Shown here: in pieces, positions 58,224 to 64,000 of the stretch
How the letters are laid out: each line of letters opens with the position of its first letter
Numbering within the stretch: position 1 is the stretch's first letter
NCBI RefSeq assembly: GCF_900108185.1
Contig: NZ_FNVA01000002.1
Span: 558,001-622,000, forward strand
Direction: 5' to 3'
Length of the DNA: 64,000 nucleotides
DNA from: Bryocella elongata
GTDB lineage: Bacteria; Acidobacteriota; Terriglobia; Terriglobales; Acidobacteriaceae
The notes under the pieces: model-generated
Seen by the model: the letters and a program-made list of their open reading frames with translations, nothing else
What the model was told of the DNA's origin: nothing
Databases searched by the model: none
Program-made: the position numbers and the translations under genes

Positions 58224-58609
58224 TGGTTATCGACACCCCGGTACTGATCGCCATCATGCGTAGGGAGGATGAGGCACAAGCCTTCCTGCGGATGATCGCC
58301 GATGCGAGTCCCGTGTCGCTTTCCGCCGCGAGCTACTTTGAGGCTTGCATGGTGATTGCTGGTTCGAAGGATGACGGCGCGTTGCAACGTCTCGATGTCC
58401 TCATCGAGACCTCTGACATTGAGATTCAACCCGTGACGCGCGAGGACGCCGAGCTGGCGCGAGATGCGTTTTTGCGCTTCGGCAAAGGCCGTCATCCGGC
58501 GGGGCTCAACTTCGGCGATTGCTTCTCGTATGCGCTTGCGAAGCGGCTCAATGAGCCGCTTCTGTTCAAGGGCGACGATTTTTCGAAGACAGACGTTCAA
58601 CCTACCTAA
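58223..58609 (+). CDS. vapC: VapC-type PIN-domain toxin ribonuclease
   Basis: 128 residues. PIN-domain acidic residues are complete: Asp4 (VIDTPVL), Glu40 (SYFEACMV), Asp99 (NFGDCFSYALA) and Asp118 (FKGDDF). VapC toxins cleave tRNA or rRNA and are blocked by VapB. The 3' end overlaps the convergent oligopeptidase gene by 4 nt (58606-58609), leaving no room for a terminator. Confidence 0.92.
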   Translation: MVIDTPVLIAIMRREDEAQAFLRMIADASPVSLSAASYFEACMVIAGSKDDGALQRLDVLIETSDIEIQPVTREDAELARDAFLRFGKGRHPAGLNFGDCFSYALAKRLNEPLLFKGDDFSKTDVQPT

Positions 58610-60738
58610 TCTGAAATCGTCTCCGCCACTCGCAGCTCGGTGAGCAGGAAGGCGTGGTCGAAGGCGATCTCCTTCAGGTAGTCGTAGCGGCCGGAGGCTC
58701 CGCCGTGTCCAGCGTCCATGTTGATCTCGAGCAGCAGGGGAGCGGCATCGGTCTTCAGCGTCCGCAGTTTGGCCACGTACTTTGCGGGCTCCCAGTACAT
58801 GACCTGTGAGTCGTTCAGGCTGGTCTTGACGAGGATGGCGGGCAGCGGCTTGCCGGCGAGTGACTCGAGGTTGTCATAGGGCGAGTAGCTGCGCATGTAG
58901 GCGAAGGCTTCGGGCTCGTAGGGGTTGCCCCACTCTTCATATTCGGCGACGGTGAGCGGCAGGCTGGCGTCGAGCATGGTGTTGATCACGTCGACGAAGG
59001 GCACGTGCGAGAGCACGACTCGGAAGATCTCCGGCTTCATGTTGAGCACGGCGCCCATGAGCAGGCCTCCGGCGCTTCCGCCTTCGATGGCGACGCGCTT
59101 CGGGTCGCCGTAGCCTTCGCTGGTGAGGTGCTCGACGGTCTCGATGAAGTCGGTGAAGGTGTTGCGCTTGACCATCATCTTGCCGGCATCGTGCCAGGGG
59201 TCGCCGAGCTCGCCACCGCCGCGGATGTGCGCGTAGGCGACGACGAGGCCGCGATCGAGCAACGAGAGGCGGGCGACGCTGAAGCCCAGCGGCAGAGCGT
59301 ATCCATACGAGCCATAGCCGTAGACGTAGAGCGGGCGCGAGCCGTTCCGTTCGAAGGCGGGCAGGCCCTCGCCGCTGATGCGGTACATCAGCGTGACGGG
59401 GACTTCGGTGCCATCGTGTGCGCTGAACCAGAGGCGCTCGGCGCGATAGTTGGAGGCATCGAAGCCGCCGGGGACCTCCTGCTGCTTGAGCAGGGTGCTC
59501 TCGCCGGTGGCGACGTTGTATTCGAAGATGGAGCCGGGCCGCACGGGCGATTGATAGGCGTAGCGATAGACGGTGGTGTTGAAGTCGCGATTGACATCGC
59601 CATCGGCCTCATAGGCGGGATCAGGGAAGCTGATGTCGCGTGGCTGGATGGGAAGGCCTGCGGCATCGAGATCGAAGACGCGCAGCACGGGCAGGCCGCG
59701 CTCGCGATAGGTCGTGACCATGAAGCCGGCGAAGAGATCGAAGTCCTCGAGCGGAGCGTCGGGCTGCTCGGGAAGGATTTCCTGCCAGTTGTCGCGCGAG
59801 GTTGCGTTGACGGGCGTGCGCACGAGCTTGAAGCGATCGGCGCCGCGGTTGGTCTGAATGTAGAAGAAGCCTTCGCGATGATCTACGGCGTACTCTTCGT
59901 CGTCGACTCGTTCGGCGAACAACGTGAAGAAACCTTCAGGTTGTGCAGCGTCGAGGAACCAGGCCTCGCTGGTGGTGTGGCTGCTGGCGTCGAGGAGGAG
60001 GTACTTGCGATCGCGGGTGCGGCCGAGGCCTACGTTGAAGCGCTCGTCTTCTTCGTGAAAGATCTCGGCATCGTCTGACTGCGGGGAGCCAACGACGTGG
60101 CGAAAGACGCGGTCCTGACGCTTGGTCTGTTCGTCTTCGGTGGAGTAGAGAAGGGTCTTCGAGTCATTGGCCCAGACGATGGAGCCGACGCGGTGGGCGG
60201 TGTCGGCGAGGGTCGCGCCGGTCTCGAGGTTCTTGATTGCCAGCGTGTACTGACGGAAGCCGGTGTTGTCGGTGGAGTAGGCGAGGAGCTTGCCGTCAGG
60301 GCTCATGGCGAGGCCGCCGATGGCCATGAAGGGCTGGCCTTCGGCGAGCTGGTTGACGTCGAGGATGATGGCTTCTTCCTCGGGCTTGCCGGCGGGATAG
60401 CGGCTGAAGCGCGCGTACTGCTTGCCCTTCTCGGTGCGGGTGATGTACTCCCACGCACCGTCGCGATAGGGGTAGGAGACGTCGTCTTCCTTGATGTGCG
60501 AGAGCATCTCGTCGTAGAGGCGCTGCTGGAGCGGCTTCGTCGGAGCCATGACGGAGGCGGTGTGGGCGTTCTCGGCCTCTAGATAGGCGGTGACGCGGGG
60601 CGAGCCCTTGTCGCGGAGCCAGGCGTAGTCGTCGTGCAGCTCGGTGTCGTGGATCGGAATTGCCTTGGGCTCGCGTTCGGCGACGGGGGGCTGCAGGGAC
60701 TCGGCTGTGACGGTGCGCTCTAACATTGTTGGCTGCAT
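58606..60738 (-). CDS. Oligopeptidase B / S9A prolyl-oligopeptidase family serine peptidase
   Basis: 710 residues, normal length. The beta-propeller N-terminal domain (about 80-420) is followed by the peptidase domain. Ser555 lies in EGGSAGG, the acid in KTSLNDSQV and the base in MDAGHGGASGRY. It cleaves short peptides, in OpdB type after basic residues, in the cytoplasm or periplasm. No signal peptide. The start at 60738 has GGAG 6 nt upstream. Its stop overlaps vapC. Confidence 0.92.
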   Translation of the reverse strand: MQPTMLERTVTAESLQPPVAEREPKAIPIHDTELHDDYAWLRDKGSPRVTAYLEAENAHTASVMAPTKPLQQRLYDEMLSHIKEDDVSYPYRDGAWEYITRTEKGKQYARFSRYPAGKPEEEAIILDVNQLAEGQPFMAIGGLAMSPDGKLLAYSTDNTGFRQYTLAIKNLETGATLADTAHRVGSIVWANDSKTLLYSTEDEQTKRQDRVFRHVVGSPQSDDAEIFHEEDERFNVGLGRTRDRKYLLLDASSHTTSEAWFLDAAQPEGFFTLFAERVDDEEYAVDHREGFFYIQTNRGADRFKLVRTPVNATSRDNWQEILPEQPDAPLEDFDLFAGFMVTTYRERGLPVLRVFDLDAAGLPIQPRDISFPDPAYEADGDVNRDFNTTVYRYAYQSPVRPGSIFEYNVATGESTLLKQQEVPGGFDASNYRAERLWFSAHDGTEVPVTLMYRISGEGLPAFERNGSRPLYVYGYGSYGYALPLGFSVARLSLLDRGLVVAYAHIRGGGELGDPWHDAGKMMVKRNTFTDFIETVEHLTSEGYGDPKRVAIEGGSAGGLLMGAVLNMKPEIFRVVLSHVPFVDVINTMLDASLPLTVAEYEEWGNPYEPEAFAYMRSYSPYDNLESLAGKPLPAILVKTSLNDSQVMYWEPAKYVAKLRTLKTDAAPLLLEINMDAGHGGASGRYDYLKEIAFDHAFLLTELRVAETISD

Positions 60739-60890
60739 GAAAACTCCAAGGAACAGGATACGCACTTCGTACGGCTGCTGTGCAACGCTGCAGGTCGTTG
60801 AGGACTCATACGTTGTCGAGAGCAGGGAAGCGCGGGTCCGCTGCACGGTAACGAACTGCGGCTGACGCGCTCCACTCCGGAGGATTGATC

Positions 60891-61403
60891 ATGAAGAACA
60901 TTTGGAAGTTGATCGCACTTAGCTCTGTTGCTGCCGCTGCGATGCTGCTGCCGGCCTGTTCCCACGCGCAGGCGACGGACGACGACAAGACGTTTCTCGC
61001 GAACGTGTCGCAGGCCGGCGTGAACGAGATCAAGCTGAGCCAGCTGGCGGAGGAGAAGGCGTCGGACCCGAAGGTGAAGGAGTTCGCGCACAAGATGGTT
61101 GTGGAGCATACAGCGCTGGGCAAGTCGCTCCAGCCCTATGCGGATTCGTGGGGTGTGGCTCCGGCGACGGACCTCGACGACTCGCACAAGGACGATTACA
61201 AGAAGTTGAGCGGGCTCAGCGGCAAGGACTTCGACAAGGAGTACATCGCGGACATGGTGAGCGACCATAACAAGGCGGAGAGCCTGTTCAAGAGCGAGAT
61301 CAAGGACACCAAGGACATGAAGTTCCGCAAGACGGTGGAGTCGGGGTACTCGCACGTTGTTGCGCACGACAACATGGCGAAGTCGTTGAAGAAGCAGATG
61401 TAG
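60891..61403 (+). CDS. Exported DUF4142 family protein
   Basis: 170 residues from the ATG at 60891 (GGAGG 7 nt before). Leader ending AMLLPACSHAQA with a Cys that could be lipidated. The DUF4142 four-helix ferritin-like domain (about 30-170) has FLANVSQAGVNEIKLSQLAEEKA and VKEFAHKMVVEHTALG. The family is often linked to stress and lacks clear metal-binding residues here, so a diiron site is doubtful. A terminator follows. Confidence 0.85.
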   Translation: MKNIWKLIALSSVAAAAMLLPACSHAQATDDDKTFLANVSQAGVNEIKLSQLAEEKASDPKVKEFAHKMVVEHTALGKSLQPYADSWGVAPATDLDDSHKDDYKKLSGLSGKDFDKEYIADMVSDHNKAESLFKSEIKDTKDMKFRKTVESGYSHVVAHDNMAKSLKKQM

Positions 61404-61440
61404 CTGAGGCAGTCGAAACGCAGGCCTCCCGATTCATCGC

Positions 61441-61470
61441 AAACCCTCCCGTACCAACGGGAGGGTTTTG
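61441..61470 (+). terminator. Intrinsic terminator of the DUF4142 gene
   Basis: 12-bp stem AAACCCTCCCGT/ACGGGAGGGTTT with a 4-nt loop, followed by TG. Confidence 0.85.
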
Positions 61471-61530
61471 CTTTGGGGAACCTGGTGATGGAAACGTGCG
61501 TATGCTTGAGTGGTGTACTGCGCTTCTTCC

Positions 61531-62367
61531 ATGCCGGTTCGGATTTTGAGGTCCAGGCGAGCCTGGCTGTTGCTCCTTGCTTTTGTCTTTTGTGTCTCGG
61601 GGCGTGCGGAAGATCCAGACAAGCTGCCAGCTCCCAACGGCAACTATGTTTCGGACTTTGCGGGCGTGATTGATGCCGGCACCAAGCCGGAGATCGAGGC
61701 GCTGAGCCGCGAGGTGTACGAGAAGGCTCACGCGACGATCGTCGTGGTGACGGTGAATTCGCTCGATGGCGACACGATCGAGGACTTCACGACCAAGCTC
61801 GAAGACAAGTGGAAGGTCGGGCCGAAGAACACCGATCGCGGCGTGGTGATGATCTTTGCGATCAACGACCACAAGCGTCGCATCGAGGTGGGCTACGGGC
61901 TTGAGGGCATCCTGAACGATGCCAAGGTGGGCGACATTGGCCGCTCCATGGTGCCGCAGCTGCAGCAGGGAGATTACGGTGCTGCGATCCTGGGCGGCGA
62001 GCGGCAGATCGCGCAGGTGATTGCGGACGACTCGCATGTCACGCTGGATACGACGGTCAAACTGCCCGCGCAGCATACGTATCACTACGAGACCACGCAC
62101 CATCGCTCGAGCGGCGGCGGGTGGGTGGGGATCATCATCTTCATCGTCATCATCCTGCTGATCTCGCGTGGTGGACGCGGCGGCGGTGGTGGCGGGTGGA
62201 TGTGGTTCCTGCTGGGCAACCTGCTTGGCGGCGGTGGGCGTGGTGGTGGATTTGGCGGCGGTGGCGGGCTCGGCGGAGGCGACTCTGGCGGCGGCGGTGG
62301 CGGTGGGGACTTCGGTGGTGGATTTGGCGGCGGCTCCGGCGGTGGTGGAGCGAGTGGCGACTGGTAG
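61531..62367 (+). CDS. Exported TPM-domain protein (YgcG-like) with Gly-rich tail
   Basis: 278 residues. Signal peptide (RAWLLLLAFVFCVSGRA) then a TPM domain (about 38-155: VSDFAGVIDAGTKPEIEAL, VVVTVNSLDGDTIEDF, RIEVGYGLEGILND). A single membrane segment (about 197-215, GWVGIIIFIVIILLISRGG) is followed by a Gly/Ser-rich tail. The GTG at 61510 is an alternative start but the ATG at 61531 suits the signal peptide. It is followed 56 nt later by lemA, a common neighbour pair; they are thought to act on membrane protein assembly. Confidence 0.9.
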   Translation: MPVRILRSRRAWLLLLAFVFCVSGRAEDPDKLPAPNGNYVSDFAGVIDAGTKPEIEALSREVYEKAHATIVVVTVNSLDGDTIEDFTTKLEDKWKVGPKNTDRGVVMIFAINDHKRRIEVGYGLEGILNDAKVGDIGRSMVPQLQQGDYGAAILGGERQIAQVIADDSHVTLDTTVKLPAQHTYHYETTHHRSSGGGWVGIIIFIVIILLISRGGRGGGGGGWMWFLLGNLLGGGGRGGGFGGGGGLGGGDSGGGGGGGDFGGGFGGGSGGGGASGDW

Positions 62368-62423
62368 TGAAGGGCTTGCCGTAGGATGAGAACGACCTGT
62401 AGGAACGAACGAAAGGAATAACG

Positions 62424-63008
62424 ATGCGTGGAATGATCGCAGTGCTGGGCGTGGTGGGTGTTCTGGTCGTGCTGGTGCTGATTGGTGGCTACAGCTACGT
62501 GAGCACGAAGAACAACCTGGTTGGGCTGAACGAGGCTGTGAACCAGTCGTACTCGCAGGTGGATGTCGAGCAGCAGCGGCGGCTCGACCTGATTCCGAAC
62601 CTTGTGGCCAGCGTGAAGGGCTACGTGAAGGAAGAAGAGGTCGTGCTGACGAACATCGCGAACGCTCGTGCGGCGGTGGTTGCGGCTTCGAGCGACCGGG
62701 CGAGCTCGATCGACGCGAACAAGCGGCTCGATGTGGCGATCAGCCCGTTGCTGCGGCTGCAGGAGACTTATCCGGAGCTGAAGGGCAACGATCAGTTCAT
62801 GCGGCTGGAGGATGAGCTGGCGGGGACGGAGAACCGCATCCAGGTTTCGCGCATGCGCTACAACAAGGCGCTGGAGACGTACAACGTCGCGGTGCAGCAG
62901 TTCCCGGCCAGCATCTGGGCGAACATGGCGGGCTTCAAGTATCGCGACCAGTACTTCAAGGGCAATCCGGAGAACAAGGTTGCGCCTACGGTGGACTTCT
63001 CGAAGTAG
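62424..63008 (+). CDS. lemA: LemA family protein
   Basis: 194 residues. One N-terminal membrane segment (about 5-25) is followed by a LemA helical domain with VGLNEAVNQSYSQVDVEQQRR, RLDLIPNLVASVKGYVKEE and RYNKALETYNVAVQQFP. LemA proteins are membrane-anchored helical proteins of unclear role, genetically linked to TPM-domain genes. AAAGGA lies before the start. A heptamer repeat follows the stop. Confidence 0.93.
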   Translation: MRGMIAVLGVVGVLVVLVLIGGYSYVSTKNNLVGLNEAVNQSYSQVDVEQQRRLDLIPNLVASVKGYVKEEEVVLTNIANARAAVVAASSDRASSIDANKRLDVAISPLLRLQETYPELKGNDQFMRLEDELAGTENRIQVSRMRYNKALETYNVAVQQFPASIWANMAGFKYRDQYFKGNPENKVAPTVDFSK

Positions 63009-63011
63009 GGG

Positions 63012-63034
63012 AATGCAGTGAGTAGTGAGTAGAG
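63012..63034. repeat. Heptamer repeat directly behind lemA
   Basis: GCAGTGA, GTAGTGA, GTAGAGA: period 7, between the lemA stop and the terminator at 63040. Confidence 0.7.
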
Positions 63035-63039
63035 ATGTG

Positions 63040-63074
63040 GCGGTCGCGCTTGTTTGCGCGGCCGCTTTCATTTT
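63040..63074. terminator. Terminator between lemA and udk
   Basis: 10-bp stem GCGGTCGCGC/GCGCGGCCGC with one mismatch or wobble, 6-nt loop, then TTTCATTTT. Confidence 0.85.
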
Positions 63075-63769
63075 GCGGGTAGTGGGTCCAGGAGGCCGCG
63101 GGATTTCATGGTCTTGAAGATGAGCTCGATGGACCAGTCGAGGGCTTCGGTGCCCTGGACGACGATGGAGGCGCGCTCCTGTGATGGGACAACGTAGAGC
63201 TCCGCCATGGGGCGTGCGGTGGCTTCGAACTGTGCGATGACGGACTCCTCGGTGCGGCCGCGTTCGCGCATGTCGCGATAGATGCGGCGACGCAGGCAGA
63301 TGGCGTTGGGTGCATCGACATAGATGGAGAAGTCGTAGAGCGGGAGCAGCTCTTCGTAGTGCAGGCCTAGAATGCCTTCGACCACGAGATAACGCTGCGG
63401 ATGTACGGGCTCGAACCTGCCGGGAACGCGCGAGTGGATGCTGAAATCGTAGACGGGCCGCTGGATGGATTGGCCCTGCTTGAGGGTGCGGATGTGCTCG
63501 ATGAAGAGCTCGCTTTCGAGCGAGTCGGGGTGGTCGAAGTTCTGCTTGTCGCGCTGCTCGAAGGGGAAGTGCGAAAGGTCGCGGTAGTAGAGGTCGAGCG
63601 GAAAGACGGTCGCATCGAGCTGGCGGGCGAGCTCGTGGGCGAGGGTGGTTTTGCCGGAGCCGGAGCAGCCGGCAATCCCAATGACTACGGGGCCGATGAC
63701 TGCGGGGCGGACCGGGGCAGGTGCGGATGAGGCGTCGGGCGGAAGTTCCACAGAGAAAGCGTAATGCAT
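63068..63769 (-). CDS. udk: Uridine kinase
   Basis: 233 residues, close to bacterial Udk. It phosphorylates uridine and cytidine with ATP or GTP in salvage. Walker A is GCSGSGKTT (34-42), the acceptor Asp-rich LDLYYRDLSHF fits the nucleoside site, and NFDHPDSLESELF and RRRIYRDMRERGR follow the family. The ATG at 63769 gives MHYAFSVELPP; an upstream ATG at 63820 would add 17 residues and overlap the divergent gene, so it is less likely. Confidence 0.93.
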   Translation of the reverse strand: MHYAFSVELPPDASSAPAPVRPAVIGPVVIGIAGCSGSGKTTLAHELARQLDATVFPLDLYYRDLSHFPFEQRDKQNFDHPDSLESELFIEHIRTLKQGQSIQRPVYDFSIHSRVPGRFEPVHPQRYLVVEGILGLHYEELLPLYDFSIYVDAPNAICLRRRIYRDMRERGRTEESVIAQFEATARPMAELYVVPSQERASIVVQGTEALDWSIELIFKTMKSRGLLDPLPAK

Positions 63770-63818
63770 CGCGCGGAGGTTTGTGCTGCGGCCTGCGCGC
63801 CGTGCTAGTTTTGGGAGC

Positions 63819-64000
63819 ATGACCCCCGTTCGTGTGTGCCTTCCCTGGCTGCTTGCTGCAGCTTCCGTTGCTGGCGTGTCTCCGGCCGTGTCCACGATGC
63901 TTGCGCAGGCTCCCGCGACGACCGCGCAGACCGCTGCTGTGGCGAAGGCGTATGCGTCGCCCAGGCACGAGGAGCTGACGAAGCAGTTTGAGGAACTGCT
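63819..64000 (+). CDS. Exported protein, cut by the right edge
   Basis: 60 codons open to the window end. The N-terminus MTPVRVCLPWLLAAASVAGV looks like a signal peptide and is followed by an Ala/Thr-rich segment and ASPRHEELTKQFEEL. A GGGAG site overlaps the start region closely. Too little is visible to name a family. It is divergent from udk across 49 nt. Confidence 0.65.
   Translation, partial: MTPVRVCLPWLLAAASVAGVSPAVSTMLAQAPATTAQTAAVAKAYASPRHEELTKQFEEL

Noticed and set aside
62121-62384. Trp/Arg-rich frame over the Gly-rich tail of the TPM protein
   Set aside because: Frame-shifted reading of the GGC/GGT repeat coding the Gly tail.

Overview
The window is one stretch of a GC-rich bacterial chromosome, most likely an acidobacterium (Acidobacteriota, Terriglobia/Acidobacteriaceae type). 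Evidence: a TIGR03435-family exported protein (2841-3620), a family largely confined to Acidobacteria; Gram-negative outer-membrane genes (lpxB, TonB-like protein, ppiD); an ActE-like cytochrome of alternative complex III; and many short dispersed repeats between genes. No rRNA, CRISPR array, prophage, transposase or replication origin was seen. One tRNA gene (initiator Met) is present.

Layout. 1-8.7 kb is an accessory-looking block: a quinone-oxidoreductase-type MDR enzyme (cut by the left edge), four alpha/beta hydrolases of different types, a metallo-beta-lactamase-fold hydrolase, the TIGR03435 protein and two AraC regulators. 8.9-20.3 kb holds mreB, alanine dehydrogenase, a diheme ActE-like cytochrome, htpG, a DedA-rhodanese fusion, a membrane HExxxH protein, a DUF885 protein and a TonB-like protein. 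20.5-29.6 kb holds the initiator tRNA, a BON-domain exported protein, a PpiD-like chaperone, malQ with a small protein and a lone Rossmann protein, and an M1-aminopeptidase-like protein that has lost its zinc site. 29.8-35.9 kb holds lpxB (no normal start codon), two tandem exported ferritin-like proteins, a YdeI/OmdA protein and a sigma-factor operon with two small partners. 36-46 kb holds an MHS transporter, a GH29 fucosidase, an ABC exporter with a repeat-derived insertion, hemW, threonine aldolase and a response regulator/histidine kinase pair. 46.3-54.2 kb is an AddAB-like helicase-nuclease operon behind an MFS gene. 54.4-64 kb holds a CusF-SCO1 protein, a second ABC exporter, a vapBC pair, oligopeptidase B, a DUF4142 protein, a TPM-domain protein with lemA, uridine kinase and the start of an exported protein.

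The most unusual content is not a protein system but the repeats. (i) Degenerate heptanucleotide tandem repeats occur at about eleven places. Several lie exactly between a stop codon and an intrinsic terminator, and three lie in frame inside genes. (ii) A hairpin element with a fixed flank sits 8-35 nt behind the stop codons of four genes on the minus strand, with a flankless copy 92 nt behind a fifth. (iii) A third repeat (around TCTGTAGAG) is joined to element (ii) at two loci. (iv) A palindrome family of the kind that translates as HSERSEE was captured in frame by an ABC transporter gene. Together they suggest a 3'-end or mRNA-tail role for mobile repeat DNA in this lineage. Other leads are an lpxB frame with only AUC or ACG available as start, an initiator tRNA with a U1:A72 pair whose promoter abuts the mature 5' end, and a 17-bp perfect tandem repeat between divergent genes.
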